This document shows positions 30,730 through 44,740 of a stretch of 64,000 bases of DNA, in pieces. This DNA comes from Kappaphycus alvarezii. Lineage: Eukaryota > Rhodophyta > Florideophyceae > Gigartinales > Solieriaceae. A program made the translations under genes and the position numbers. The notes under the pieces were generated by a model. It was given only the letters and a program-made list of their open reading frames with translations. It searched no databases and had not been told where the DNA came from. How positions within the stretch are numbered: position 1 is the stretch's first letter; each line of letters starts with the position of its first letter. The DNA is taken from positions 310,001 through 374,000 of the forward strand of contig NADL03000677.1 of NCBI GenBank assembly GCA_002205965.3. Reading direction: 5' to 3'.

Positions 30730-31960
30730 TTACTTTCGAACTACCCATCGCTGAACAGGCAGTTCACGAATACATTCTGTGAGAGTGTGAATCAATGCAT
30801 CACATCTTGTAATTTTCGTGAAATCATCAGCAAGGTTGTCTGTATCTTTTACAAATCCGATTTCGAATATATCCTCCTTTGAACAAGCGTCACGGATACA
30901 GCTAAATCGGTAGTTCTTCAAAGTTCAAGAAGATTTGTTAATAATATCAATTATACTTTTGTAGTCTGTAAACATAATTCCAATACCAAGCAAAGATTCA
31001 AGATCATGTTTGGTCATGTAACCAATGTCTAAATCATCTGCAAAAGCTAAACTTTAAGCAATGAGAAAAGAGCTCTTTATTCATCATTTACTTTAGTATA
31101 ATAACTACGCTCATCACAAATACCAGTCTCTTTGGTGAAAGATAGAAAATCCAAGGTGAAAATTATTTCCATCTTTATTCGAAAATAACGTAGCGGAGTA
31201 TAATTCCAAACTTAGTGAATCTTTTTCAGCTTTTACTGTTGTGCGAGAAACTAGGGGTTTCTGCGTATTATTTACGACTTTTTCAACTTATTCATTGATT
31301 CTACGGGAAAAACCGGTTCATTCACTTGTGCAGCCATGTCAATAGCGTAACATATCTCGGTCTTCGTATGTTTTACCCACGCTAATCTATTCATTAGTGA
31401 TCTGGAGTCAAAAAGGCGTCCATTCATAGAATTTCTGCTTTTTTCAAATACTGTTCCTGACTTAACTCGAATCTATAATCATTTATCTTCACTCTGAGTC
31501 TTGGAAATATAGTGTCATAGAACTCCCTCTCTCTCCATTTGAACTTACTGTAAGCCTTTTGCGAAAAAATAAAGTCATTTTAGCACAAATTAGAGACTCG
31601 TCCGCATAGATCCCCTTGATCCCTTAATTTTTGCTTTTTCATACTTCCCGAATAGTGGGTGGTATCTTTCTGATGTCTTCATGCCTAGATACATATTTCC
31701 TCAGGTTTGAATTAGTGGTGTGATTTCAATAGTCTCCTGAATCAGATAATCCGTAGAGAGGTTTCAGCAACTCTAGTAATATATTTTCAGGTAATCCAAA
31801 GTCTGTGGTTATTCTGTCATATTTCAGGCGTTGAGCTGAAATTAAGTATGTCTGGTTGACATCTTGAAAACCAATCCAGAAATCATATATTGCAGCAAAT
31901 AAAACTAACAAGCGAGTAGAGCGCTGCCATATGATCGCAATAGCATGTATGGGGTGATTT
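30730..31960 (-). pseudogene. Copia-type pol remnant (RT and RNase H), minus strand
   Basis: RT: DVNQTYLISAQRLKYD and ELLKPLYGLSDSGDY (31726-31911), the palm-start and 'LYGL..S' blocks of copia RT. RNase H: IMFTDYKSIIDIINKSS (about 30935-30985), then IFEIGFVKDTDNLADDFTK and PVQRW near 30730-30921, the usual last residues of pol. The 31000-31700 stretch between is full of stops. This is an old fragment, unrelated in base composition to the C-rich copia at 20.5-25 kb. Confidence 0.65.
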
Positions 31961-34637
31961 AGTTCTTTTCTTTTTCTCCATGTAGTTTTACTACAAACCT
32001 TTCCTAGTATATTTCTTTGTCAGTATTTTATTTTTGATCGACAGAACTAATCTTCCAGAGAGGATATTAGAATCCTTCGGTATGTAGTTTCCAGCTACTA
32101 TTTTACAACTATTTCTCTCAATAATTAGCTCTAGTTATTCATTTTTTGCTTTCAGAAACTGGGTATAGTTAGATCTAGAGTCATACGGATATAAAAATTC
32201 ATTGCGATGGACATCAATGATTTAAATATTTTAGTATTTTACCCCTTTGGTCGATGCATTCAAAGCTACATCCATTGTTTCAACTTTTTATTCGAAACAG
32301 AGCTTCAGTGCTGCACTTCTTCGCAATTTATGGCGATGAAGACTTTTTTATCATCAATTTTCATGATTTTGAACTTTTTAGTCCATGCAGAAAATCTCAC
32401 AACATTATATAACCTTACTTCCAACTATAATTCCATCGGGAGCGCCGTTTGAAAGCTGTGCATTCAATGCAGTTATAAATATGATTTCTGATATGATAGC
32501 CTACATCTCAGCTTTAACATTTGGAGTTCTCTCAGTCGCTATGCTCTATTCGGAAGTTCTCTATTCATTGCTAAAACCCTTCGAAAAACTCCAAGCACGA
32601 GTAACGATGGAACCAATCCTCCTAGTCTCAACGGAGAAAGTTAAAGCTAGTCCTATTTCAACTTCAAGCTCTGAATGGCGAATATAATGGTAAATTATTG
32701 TATTTGAATATAGTAGTGTTCATTAGAACCCATACAATAGTAGATTTCAACTTTAGGAAGCCTGTGCTTACTCCTATCCAAATTTTCCAAGTATTTACAT
32801 GCTTCTGGGAGCAAATTGACTGCCCTGACCTATTCTATGTTTGTGTGGAAATCAATTTTAAAGTAGAGTAGCACTCAAGAACTGAGCTCCTAATGGATTC
32901 TTAAATTTGATTTTGTATGAAAATAGCGTTACCGAGATGATTATGTCTAACATCGATATGAAGTACAGGGTTCTATCAGCAAAATAACACCAAGGGCTAA
33001 ACATCAGTCAATAATGATTTCATTGGGCGTAATTACCTGGAATAAACTCGGTTCCTGTTAAAAGTACTGACAGATGCGGAATTTTTTGGATATTTCCGTA
33101 ATCAACTCTCGTTTTTCAAACGTTTGCCCTTTTGGTATAACTCTGTACATCAGATCATATAACTTTGAAGCAGATGGATGGAAAAAATTTAAGTAGAGGC
33201 GCTCGTATTGATAATTCTTGAAATTTGTTGGGAAAAATTACCTACTACGTAGTAGTCATTGTGTCTTTGCGTGATGAGCGTAACCACATCCATTTTTTTG
33301 ACAAAAATTGGTTTCAACGTCTTCTGAAACAAGTTCAAGTCTTTCTAGGGATTCTATACCAATCAGAAATGTAATATAGGCGTAAAATTAATCAAATCAT
33401 AGCTGGATACATGCAATATCAAGTGTTAGAATAGGAACATGAACCTGGGCTTTACTTGTGAATATTCCATCTCCGAACTTTTCAGAAGTTATTACATGCT
33501 TTCATTTCATTATGATTCCAGCTAGATTGCAATAAGATTTTGCTTTTAATTTTCCAATCATGGTTTTCAAATCAATACTTTTTTAGCACCAGCGTAGAAG
33601 CATATTCAGTGGAAATTCTCGGAGTTCGTAAATTCGCTGCTCTTTTTAGCTAAAATACCATGTGCATAAATGCTATTATTATCCTTCTTCCTTTGCTTCC
33701 GTGGAAATATTTGGAGTTTAACGCTGGATATGGGATGCTTGTCGAGCTTCCTCAAAATTTTCTTCAGCAGGTAGCATGTCCTCTTCAACTTAATGTTCAT
33801 CATGATCCAGTTCTTGACAAATGTAAAGAATATTATATGTTTTTTGGATTTGTCGGGATATCTAAATGGGCCTCTCTGATATTATTGAATTGTTTGGAAA
33901 ATTTTTCAGTCATTTACTGGCGACATTATGATAGAGTTTAGCCCTTTTTATAAACACCCAACAAACTCTATCATCACGTGGGTTGTCCTTAGGTATGCAA
34001 AGGTGACGTTATTAGGTTAGTTACTACCGAGACTACTAACTTTGGTGGAACGCGTGTCACTTCCACACTGAGGTTGTCCAGTATACAATGTATCCGCAAT
34101 GCGACTACAGAGTGTTGAGTATGCGTCTGAGATTGATATCACACGTAGATTCCTCTGATCCCTCATTGTTCTGACTATTTCCTCTTGCTCAAATTGAGTG
34201 GTAGAAATGAGCTTGCTTCAAAACAACTGATAAATTAAATCGACAGAATTTGCTCTGCTTAAATATTCAAGAGACTAGGGGAACCTAATGACGGCGGACT
34301 GAATATGTTCAATTTTATGCCATTCTGAGCGAAAACGAGGTGATTATTGAGGAGTTAGCTTAGATTTTTTGTCGCTGACTTTCTCGACTTCATTATTCAC
34401 GGTACATGTTGGAGAACTTTACTGGCTAGCAGGAACTATTCGAAGATAGTCATAAATTCCATTTTGTGTAAGTACTGAGCTATACTCTTTCTATAAATCC
34501 TTTAGAGCATGGCAGTATTGCTTATACACAACTTCCATACTTGTTGTATAGAACCTTTTGGCATTTACTGTAAGGATACAGTGTTGATAATTGAGCTTTT
34601 TTTCTTAATTGAGCATTTAATCCTTGCATTCATACTT
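31961..34637. other. AT-rich DNA, no recognised gene
   Basis: Frames at 32207-32452, 32385-32687, 33606-33803 and 33660-33941 show no motif. A TGCCCTGACCTAT string occurs at about 32819 and at about 30709, hinting at a duplicated element end. A perfect 11-bp inverted repeat is at 33929-33973. Confidence 0.3.
33929..33973. repeat. 11-bp perfect inverted repeat
   Basis: TGATAGAGTTT (33929-33939) and AAACTCTATCA (33963-33973) flank a 23-base spacer. It could be a transposon end or a transcript hairpin. Confidence 0.6.
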
Positions 34638-35177
34638 TTATTCAGCTATAAACTCGTCCCAACATTCAGATAGGCAACCAAGAAATTCTTCTTCCCTTCC
34701 CTGAAGCGCATGGAACTTTAGTGATATCTTGCTTTCCAACGCTATGAACGGTTGATCGGACATGGGAGAGTAACATATGGAGCTTGGAGGTAGTCTTCCA
34801 TTTGATCCAATTGGTGGCGTAAGAGAATTGAAATAGGCATCAATCTGGGCTACTGGTCTGCTGAGCTCACCGTTACGGAGAACAGTTGACATAAATGTCT
34901 TTGAAAGAACAGCGGACTCATAGATAACCGTTGTAACATTGCGTTCGGCGATGAATACAATAAGTTTGCGAATGAAAGATGGGTTACTTAGAGTTTTCCC
35001 CGAGAAAAGCAAGGGGACAGAAAATTTCTCAAGCAGGTGGGCCAATATTTCCCAGCTGGAAAGGGAACTATCCTCAAAATAAAAATTGGCGTAGTCTACA
35101 TGAGAGTTTTTCAATTCGATGGTCTGTTCAATATTTGACGGAAAACAATTCTTATTAAAATTATTTTGCAAGGGCAC
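34638..35177 (-). CDS. Unrecognised ORF, 179 codons
   Basis: This uninterrupted frame is long for AT-rich DNA, so it is probably or recently was coding. It contains SWEILAHLLEKFSVPLLFSG, FIRKLIVFIAERNVTTVIYE and a C-terminal GREEEFLGCLSECWDEFIAE. There are no membrane segments or known active-site motifs. It lies upstream, on the same strand, of the copia pol remnant, so an element gag-like role is possible but unsupported. Confidence 0.4.
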   Translation of the reverse strand: MPLQNNFNKNCFPSNIEQTIELKNSHVDYANFYFEDSSLSSWEILAHLLEKFSVPLLFSGKTLSNPSFIRKLIVFIAERNVTTVIYESAVLSKTFMSTVLRNGELSRPVAQIDAYFNSLTPPIGSNGRLPPSSICYSPMSDQPFIALESKISLKFHALQGREEEFLGCLSECWDEFIAE

Positions 35178-37700
35178 ATTAATGTTGATTTAGTGCTTTG
35201 GAAAACTTGACTTCGTGTCTACTCCTATCAGAAGCCTATCGGGCATCAGTAGCTGATTTGTTGCAGAAAAACGGTCAGTCACTACAGATATACCCTCATA
35301 GAACTACGAACTAGGGACTGTGATTCCCAAGGGGGGAAGGGAACCTGCATTTTATTGGTTATTACCAACTTGAACTTCGATATACACACCGCAAATCCAG
35401 AAAGCGAAGGAACACTACTGCGTTAGAGGTTTTTTCTGCTAGGGGCTGCATGCCGCGGGGACTCAAGGCCAGAACGCTTGCCGACCATGGTTTTTAAAAA
35501 GATAGCAAATTTTCGAGATGTAGAAATATAGTAGTAAAAGCCAAGAATATTATTATGTACTTGTCTCTACAGTGCTTTACTAGCTAACTTTGTTGTCTTT
35601 GCCACGCCCCGGCACCTAACCATAGCTATACGCAGAGCCACGCAGTACCTGTCCTGATCCTTGATTGGCTGTAAAACGATAGTTTTTTCTGACTTTCAAT
35701 CCCGTTGGTTACCAGTCAATCAGTTTCTATTGACATAACATATACGCCGAACTTTTATCCGACTAAGGACCCTCGGCGATATTTACACCCCCGGCAAATC
35801 AAGGACGATCGGCATGCTCGCTACTCCATCATATCTTCACCAATATACACACGTGTATAAATCGCGTGCTGTTGTGGAAACATCGCCTACCTTAGATCAG
35901 TTTCAAGTTCATTTTTGATAGTACCTAAGCTGAAGTCAGAATGACATCGAGTACTCGGCGAGAAAAGTGAGTAGTTAATAGTTGTCGGAGCTTCACTCCT
36001 TTCTCCCTCCCGTAATATAGGTCGATATTCTATCCTCTATATTCATTCTCGCTTCAGATTTGTTAGTTTTATCTTGCTCATGCTTTCCATATTTTGCGTT
36101 TGTTCGCAAATGATTTGAACTAACCTTTCCATGTCATGCCTCTAAATTCTATGGATTCCTCCACAATTCATCCTTGCGCAAATATTCTTTCCCTGATGTC
36201 GCTGTATGATTCTATAAATGATTACACTTTTGCTTGCCAGATATGCGCTTCTGCTTGCCTTCAATATGTGCACATTGCTTAACTGTGCTTATTAGTTGTG
36301 TTTGAAGGTGTTGAGAGCAATAAAATTCTTAACGCCGCATTGATACTTCCACCCATAAGTTATGCTATTTCTTCCTGCCGAACGATTGATGCTGCACTGG
36401 ACTGCCGGACTTGCGTGCTGCATTTGACCTCCCGACCTTACGCTCTGCATTATATGTTAATGTTGTTTCGGTTGTTTTGATTTCATCTAGAAGGCAATGG
36501 AGTTACTCAAAGTTTCCAGTCACATTAAAATCCCCTTGAGTCTCCTGCGATCCATGAATAGGTGACTCATTCGCTGGGTATTTTATTCAAATGATTTTAT
36601 TATCACTGTTCTCTATCTAGGAGATTTAAACGTTAAAAGCCCACCTCTAACATACCAGTTGAGCATTATTTGCCAATAATTTTGAATCTTGTGGAATTGA
36701 ACTTTTTCAGAGCATCACCAAGGATCCCATTCTTTATATTACACATATTATATTGGTTTGGCCGGGAAACTGTTTCGTATTCTCTGAACAGCCTGCGTCA
36801 TTCCTTGCCCTCGCGCATAGTTCTTACATTGTCCTGTAGAACTGTGGAGTAGAATCTTAATTCGAAATTAACAGGTTTCTTCGGAATCATCGTATTGATA
36901 GAAACCTTCACATAGAAGCCTTTCGTTCTCGGTAGCAGGTTACATAATTGAAGTATAATATGATCATTGGGCATTATTCCTGTAATTAGTTTCTGGAATG
37001 GGGATGCGAAGCTTCCGTGAGTGTAGAAAGTCATATGCTGAAGGACTGAAACATTTCCTGAACCCGGTGGACAAAGAAAAGTTTCCAAAATTTTCGTTCA
37101 TGTGAGTTGCCACATTCTAATAATCTATTTTGACCCTGAAAATTTTTTTATTGTGCAATAGATACGAAGATCTATGTCTGGAATAAAGTTTTGTTAAGTA
37201 CATGGCTTTCAGTTCTTGCCGGTCCCCTGTATTGGTGCGTCTCTGCTGCAATGTCCATTAATTACCTAATATTTCTGCGTGCCCGCATGAGCGAGAAGGT
37301 TTTAGAACGAGGCCAGTACACATGCATTGAAATTTTGATTTCGCCAATGTTATAAGTCTCAATATCTTAGCCACTGAAATTTTGTACTGGATTGTTTTCA
37401 AGACATTTGTTCAGTTTCTCGAGAAACAAGTCAATTTCTCACCCGCAACCAGTAGTCAGAAATTCGCCGGTGATATTTATGCGATCTCATAAACTTTTTT
37501 AGGCTCATTGACTAGGATGAACAATTCACTGACAAAGACGACGCGTTCAAGCTTTACATAGGTAATAATCCATTCCAAATTGGGAGCATCTACTTTCTTC
37601 CAGCTTCCGAAATGCCATTCGGTAGCTTTTGTAGTTTCAAATCATCCTGATACTTTTTTCGTTGATACGGATCCACTTTAGGAGGGTACGGACCTGCATT
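35178..37700. other. AT-rich DNA, no recognised gene
   Basis: Short frames at 36298-36480, 36670-36852 and 36798-37088 carry no motif. An ACACGTGT palindrome followed by TATAAAT at about 35850-35865 could be an element promoter. I see nothing else distinct. Confidence 0.3.
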
Positions 37701-37960
37701 GTGCGCTTAATACGGCCGTCCTACAAGTTAGCGCTGTCTTATTTCCGTAGAGTGAAACTGAGAAATGTTGAGCTTGAGAGCATGAGACGAATATATGCAA
37801 ACCCTTTGCTTTCGCCCGTCCGGTCATCTATTTTGAATTCACTCCCCGCCAGGAATCCAATCCAACACGCATTCTTTGCTTGATCATCTTTTTTGAGCGA
37901 GAACCGTAGAGGTTGATGATCTTCTACCAACTTGAACTAATTAATTGATATAAAATAAAC
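37701..37960 (-). pseudogene. Gypsy RNase H/tether remnant
   Basis: VEDHQPLRFSLKKDDQAKNA, then WIGFLAGSEFKIDDRTGESKG, follows the gypsy RNase H pattern 'DH..L….KD……W…L…F.I.YRPG'. The catalytic TD is changed to VED. It lies downstream (minus sense) of an RT fragment, as expected. Confidence 0.55.
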
Positions 37961-38341
37961 TAGGACTTTCTTCAGGACGAGGATAACAGCGAAAGCATCT
38001 CTTTCACAGGCGAAATAACTTGGCTGCGCTGAGTTCAACATTCCACACGGATAAGCACGAGACTAATTTTTCGTTTTCTTTTTTCTGAGTGCGGAAAGGC
38101 TCCAAAACCACGCTTCAAGCCTCCATTTTAACAACAAAGGAGAATTAAAATTTTGGAAAAGCTATTGCGGGCGTAGAGATAAGAATTTCCTTTACCTTTC
38201 CGAATTCAATTTCTATTTCTTTCTTCCATTCAAAACTATTTGTTAAGAAATTTGTGAATTGTACAGCTGAGTTTATCGCGGCTAAATTCTTTGCTGGTAG
38301 TCAGTTAGAACAGTAAAAACCAAAACAGCAAGCCATTTTAG

Positions 38342-39133
38342 TCATATTTGTAGAAAATGGTGCTTTTTGATTCCGTTGATCATTTGTTCATGTAAATTCT
38401 CTTCATTCTGGTCTACGTAATGTCCGCGTATTTGAAAAAAAGCTTTGCGCAAATAAAACTTTACAATCTTTGGCTTCAGTTCGGCTTTTCTGAGGGCTTC
38501 CAAAACAGGCAAAATTTCTACATGCGTCCCTATAAATTTAGAGAACGCAATAACATCATGTAGATCATCAGAGCAGAAGTGAGCAAAAAGAAAATCTCGC
38601 AAATTTTCTTCTATCTTCTGCTGGAAAGTTTAGGGTGCATTTATTTGACCAAAATTAATACACTTTAAATTGAAAGTACGGAAAAAGCTGAACGTCTTGA
38701 ATATTTTTTTGAATTCATCGCCCACATGGATCTTGCGATACCTTGAGGAGAGGTCGAGGTTTGTGACGATCTAATCTCCCTTCAAGGCATCTAATATTTC
38801 TTTAATCCTACTTCACAGCCACTGGTCTGCCTTCATCTGTCAGTTCAATGTAATACTCTTCTTCGTGAAGACTAACTCAGTAAAAGACCAAGCTGAAGAT
38901 GCTTGTGTGATGATCCCGGTGTCGAGCATATTTTCTATCTCATTACGAGAGATCACGTTGTTATGTAGATACATTCGAAAAGCCTGGTGGAACATTTGCT
39001 TGGTATCATTCAGCCCGAACCCGTGTGTCGTCGGAACAAATGTGGGGCGGAGTTCATCAACTTCCACGCGACTCTCCAGGAAACAAAGAACGATTAATTT
39101 ATGTTTTTGGGGTCTTTTCATGGAAGTTAGCAA
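38342..39133 (-). pseudogene. Gypsy reverse transcriptase remnant
   Basis: The piece 38840-39133 has NEIENMLDTGIITQASSAWS, the 'I..ML..GII..S.SPW.SP' entry of gypsy RT. The piece 38342-38602 has SDDLHDVIAFSKFIGTHVEI and LEALRKAELKPKIVKFYLR. That is the region around the YxDD box, here altered to a DDLHDV context, and the following helix. Stops lie between the pieces. It shares an order with the RNase H fragment at 37.7-38 kb. Confidence 0.6.
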
Positions 39134-39500
39134 TACTGAATCTAAATAACACTTTCTATTCCCTCTTTTTGTTCTCTTTTTCCATATACTACACGATTGA
39201 TTCTCAATTTTAGCCTAGTTCCTTTATCTAAATGTAGATACCTTTGAATAAGTCCTCTTGTATCTGCAGAAATGTTTCCTGTTCTGATATACTAGAGGAA
39301 CAGGGACCAGCCTTCAAATAGGAAGTGGGTTTTACATTATGATTCCCAATATTTTCGCCCCACATTAGCCGCTTTCTGGTAGCTTCATTTTCAGACTCCA
39401 ATGGCAGCAACAAATAGTGGGAGGACACTTTGGGTTCCAGAATCGCCGCAATTCGACATTATTGTTGGTCGAGAGACCAGTAATGATATCTAATTGCGAG

Positions 39501-39863
39501 TTATTTACGAAAAACCAGAACAGTTTGATTAATTTTAAGTAAAATCCCAACAATTAGACTATGGCACCTGAGAATTCTATTTCTTTCGACGATTAATTCG
39601 TTGAAATATATATGCGACGGGATAATTAAGCCTAAATTAAGTTCTTTATGGCCCTTGAGTGCAAAATTTGCCCTCATCACTTTCCCATAAATCTTGATCT
39701 GTACCAATCCGGGCACATGCGGTCTTTTTTCAGCTTTGAAAGCGAATAGGAGGATTTCATTCTTACCCAGCAGTCTTTGCGTTAACTTCCTCGCTTCATC
39801 AGCATCCCGTCGAAGGAGCTTTCCTAAATTAAGCACACAGTTCGAGATTGCGAGCTCAGTCAA
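39501..39863 (-). pseudogene. Probable upstream pol segment of the same gypsy remnant
   Basis: This 120-codon frame, with LLFAFKAEKRPHVPGLVQIK and RANFALKGHKELNLGLIIPS, lies just upstream of RT in the minus direction. By position it would be the protease-to-RT linker. No DTG or DSG is visible. Identity is positional. Confidence 0.3.
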
Positions 39864-39939
39864 CGGAGTTCAAGTCACGTCTCCCTCTTTGATATCAGAC
39901 TCGGCTTGGGAACTAGGCGAGCCGGCCAGGGACAGGTAG

Positions 39940-42427
39940 TTATATGTTCTATTATTTGCACCTGTCCTGTAGTCGATATCTAATTCGTAATACGCCATGA
40001 CATACATACATGGAAGCAGTTCCCCTTGAAATTACACAAAATTGAACTGCTTACCCTAGAAGAAACTCTGATCGGTCATTGGTTGTCCAATAGCTGCCCA
40101 ATGACTGCTCATGGTAAGTGCTGGACGGGTGGGGCTGTGTATTGGCCGGGATTTTGGGGCAGCTGTTTCCAACCTGATTGGCCTATGGTTGGACATGAGC
40201 GGTGCTGGTGGACGTGGTAAGACAAGTGGTACACAATGGCTCATTGATGACTGGCCTTGTCACCGTCTGGTCGCCCAACTTTCAAGCCGTTTTTTTTAAT
40301 TTTAATATTCAAATTGAAAACAATAAAAGCTTATCACTTTTCAAGAAATATCCGCGAATGAAGTCACCGCTGAAATAACATGACGGCCATGCTATCTCAA
40401 CCGATCCAATATCAGTTTCATCAGCAAATATAAATCTGCGTACTTTAAGTGCGCGCACTTGAAAATTTTTCTGAAAGTTTCTCAGTATAACTATGAGTAT
40501 TGCGGACGAGTGCCTCAGGAGACTTTCAATGGACGCTTCGGATATCAAAACCTTAAGTTTTACCTTCGACCAGGCCAGAGTTAGGTAGTCAAGCGTCTGA
40601 ACCCAAGTCCAGACCATCCACTTGCTTAGGCTCTTTGTATTTCAGAATCGGTTCACTTCTTCCGACCTGACTATTTACTACTTTCCAGATGGGGTAATAG
40701 GCTTGATGTAACAAGAAGACTTGCGCTTACTGCCACGACCACACCTTATGTTGCTGAAATAAGTTATACTGCAATGAAGATACCATATACTGATGCAGAG
40801 GTTGGATTGCCTTTTATAAGACCAAATCTTACAACGCAGGTTACTCGTGTAAGCAGTGGAAACAGCTGTCACAGAGGGTTAAAGATCGAGAGTGTTCCTT
40901 CAAGTTGAGTCATACCATGCCGGAATGAAGCAGAAGGACCACAGACGAGTGCAAGAAAACTTTATGGAAAACAAGAAACGTGGTTTGGTCGCTGCAACTA
41001 TCGCGTTCGATATGGGGCTCGATCAATCAATTATTCGGAATATTTATATTCGGTATATTTACCATTAGAACATTCCTAAGACTCTCGAAGTATATATTCA
41101 GGAAATCAGACCCGAAGGATATGATGGTGAGCCTTCCATATGCGAAAAATTTTGCATTTGTTGACGATTTGCCAACTTTAGAGAGGCTCATTTATGGATA
41201 AACCCCAAGCTTGGAAATTGTGAAAACTGTTATGTCAAATATCTCCTTAGAAACTTTCGCAAAGGGGAATACATTGAGTACAGCAAATATTCATTGTATT
41301 TTGACAATGACAGAAGGATACATGCTCGGGACAAACTTTGGCGCAGTTGGAACTATCAGATGGTTACTTGAGGAAAACATGGCGTTCCATTCAGAAATTG
41401 CGTGTCGGATGCCGCCTTTCCCTAGAAGAAGAAAAACATATGCAGGCAAAAAGGCAAGAAAAGTGTACGCTTTCGGAAGGGTTGGGAGCACGAATATGAA
41501 CGTTAACTCGTTGAAGGTGGCAAAGTAGCTAGACTTGGATTACGGACGTATCTCGCATTTTTTTTAGTGATATAATAAATGGGAGTCTTCTGAGTAGGCA
41601 TATTCAAAAAAATGATTCACAAGGCACTGATGAAGTCGAAACCCTGTAGCTTAAACTCTGTTAACCGGCTTATGTATGCAATGTTGCTACGAACACAGAA
41701 ACAACAAACAAAACGCTTTTCAGAGGTTTTCGGGTATTTGGGCGCATAGTAATGCCAAAGTACCTTGTCGTAAAGACATCTTGGAGACAAAGTAGGGGAA
41801 GGCGGAAACTGCAGACATTGTGAGTTTTATATCGATGGTATTTCCCATTGTTCAAATCTGGGAGTTTCTGTGCAGAGCAGAGAGACACGAGAGCTAGACG
41901 TGAGTTGATGGGCACTTTTAACGAATGAGAAAAGCTTGTCGAGAGAAAATGCGTTGTAAATGGCCATATTTACTGCAGGGATTACATCACCGGTTATTAG
42001 TAGGAGGTTCAGGAACCTGCGGACGCTTGCTTCAGTGTCCTATAATTATTTTTCTGTGCTGTTGAAAGCTGCTCAAGAAGAGCTCGGCTTGATTGAACAA
42101 CTAATCGACACTTTTGTTTCGCTGTGATATACATATTTTCCTGTTTTAAGATTTCTTGGTTACCCGATGTTATAATCAATAAATATCCTATTTATCACTG
42201 ATCATAATATTGCTACACATTGCAAGACGAGTGGCGCAACTGCATATGCAAGCTTTTGTCCCTTCCTGTACTTTTCGATGGACTATACGCAGAATTAATT
42301 CTCAACCATTGATGTTACCCTTTCAAGATTTCATACAATGCTACCTGAGGTCTGTGATGGATGAAGTAGTAAGATAGAAGGATTTGAAACGTCTTGTCTT
42401 CTAAATATCTCCTGCAGAGAAACTTGA
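39940..42427. other. No recognised gene; short plus-strand frames
   Basis: 40060-40290 is GC-richer, with several imperfect inverted CCAAT/ATTGG motifs, and may be a small non-autonomous element. Frames 40980-41201 and 41211-41528 are open but unfamiliar; the second has a basic segment PFPRRRKTYAGKKARKVYAF. Nothing else is supported. Confidence 0.25.
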
Positions 42428-44740
42428 GTGCTCTGTTCTGCCGCCGCAATCTCCATCAGTGTACTCGTAGTTCTCTTGAACAGGTTCTTGTGTAAACGTG
42501 TTGCTCTCAAAAAAGTGACTACATCATCCTCAAACCTGAAAAGTTACACGGCTGTCTTGATCACTTCAGAAGTACCTGCGCTAATTATTTCTTGTGTCAG
42601 AGCCATTGAGCTCTGCATTACCATTGCTTTGGAAACGATTTGGTTATTGCTCCCAGGTAAATTGTTAAGCAGGCCAAAGTCAACTCTAATTGCCTTGCGG
42701 GATTAGATTACGTCCGGCTTTCTAATTTGGAAGACACCGATTGTGAACCATGCTACCGACAGTACATTTTTGCTAGCGAAACTTAGGTCCAGAGAAGTCG
42801 TCTTTTTTGCTCTTGACATATAAATGAGTATTCTCGATTGCTCTTGTGATTACATTGCGTCTACAATCCACTTCGGGTAATGATAGGTACGAAGCGGTCA
42901 ATTGTCAAGTATCCGTGACAAGTTACTGGCCAGCCTCATCTTTAAAGCTTTTTGACTTAGTAAGGATCACGTGAAGCAATTCCGTGCAAATAAGAGCCCC
43001 AAGGAGTATGTTCCGTGGCGAACGGTAAGACTGCGTTTTTCGTCATTAGCTCAGTTATTGTCAAGTCTTTCGGCAGCATCTTGATCATATCAACATATTC
43101 ACCATTTTCAATTTATGCAATTTCTGCTCTTGAAGTTTTGCCCAGAAAAGCTAGCAACATAGCAAGGTGCACAAATCCTTTCGTATTGGTAACTCTGCAG
43201 CTATTAAGTTGTACCCTTTTTTCAAGCTCGGGGAAGGCTAACATTAGGGTTGACGCAGACTGTGCCGGCAGCTTCATTCTATCTATCGCGCTTGGATCAA
43301 GTCCACCAATTCGTCCGCATTAATTCCCACATCGCTTAATGCGGGCACTATCGAGCTCTGCGGCTCTATGACACCTTTATTACATTCGATTAGACGCTGC
43401 AACTGAAAATAAAGAAAATGCGGTAGTCACTCCTTAGGGCATCCACACTCATAACTAGTGTGACCTATTATTCATAAGAACTTATTGAAGTCTAATTTGA
43501 TCACAATCCAAGGTGCATAGAATCGAAAACCCAAAAAAAGACAACTGCAAACTCTATACATTTGCGATACAAACCAACGCAACCGCCAGCGCAAGGCTGA
43601 GGTATTGATTTCAACAAACCACTTGTTTACAGTCCTCCTCATCCTTTCGAGACCCATTCGTGCAACCCAACAAGCTACCCACCCCCTCACCAATAGCCCA
43701 TACCGCGCCACCTAACAACACCACTGCCACCAATCCTAACGCTCCGCCGAGTGCCGCCGCGCCACTCCATGCTTCAAAATCCTTAATTTCATCTCAGCCA
43801 CACCCAAACCAGCCGCCAAAATACCTAAAACGCAAGTCACGATGCCAAGTTTCTCGTGTACTACGCCTGAAAACTCCGTCCAAGATCTAAATCTGCTCAA
43901 TAACGGCGCGTGCGAAGATTTGAATGAAGTAGTCTTCGATAAATCACCATCTCCTTCATTGCTGACTTGAGATAGAGGACTTCTCTCCGGCATTTTTTGC
44001 AACTTGAGAAAGTACCACACTAGAGAGCACATTTCCATTGCCCATGTAGTACAAAGCACGTATAATCCAACCCTGAGCAATTATTTTCGTTTGATTGCAG
44101 TAAAACCAGTGTTTTGCACAAGTATGAACCCAATTGATAGCGTAATAGGCACTAGCAGAAACACTTCCAATGTTTTTAAACAGCGCTTCTTTGGTAGTGG
44201 AGCAATTTCAGCCACATCTATAACGGCTTACACGTTTAAATTTACGCGATACGCATCTCTTTTCCTAGCCAATTCAATAGTTAAACTGTCTCATGATTGA
44301 TAAAAGTGGTCTCGAGGAAAAACAGCACTTTTTCCTTCACAGAGACAGTTCTTGAGACTTCATTCTTTAGAATATCTGTATCTCAAAAACCTTTGTCCAT
44401 AATTTATTGGACATTATGTAATTATGCCGGCGTTTTTGGCCACCAATTTCCACCTAGTGCGTACAATGCATTGGACTGTATGAACATCATGTATGCGGCA
44501 TGACGCGTGTACGCGTAATAACTTACACATCCTTTATTCATAGTCCCTTATATTCCTGTTCATTCCAAATTTTCCCACGCCTTTTTGTGCGAACTCTAAT
44601 GAAGTTTTTCCGGTATTTCTTAACGGCACTAACAACTTTTCTCTTCAATCTTCAATTTTTCACTGTAGTTTCCGTTCTCCCTGCTGCGTCATTGGTTTCA
44701 CATCGCGTAGGCAACTACTGGACTTGTAGATGGTTCGAAA
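42428..44740. other. No recognised gene
   Basis: Frames at 42428-42706 and 43015-43323 encode hydrophobic Ser/Leu/Ile-rich strings, which often are mirror images of hydrophilic coding on the other strand. The opposite strand shows only broken short frames. Frames 43660-43890, 44004-44300 and 44500-44793 have no motif. Confidence 0.25.

Noticed and set aside
40060..40290. Possible MITE with CCAAT/ATTGG inverted motifs
   Set aside because: Several short inverted words but no convincing terminal inverted repeat or target duplication.
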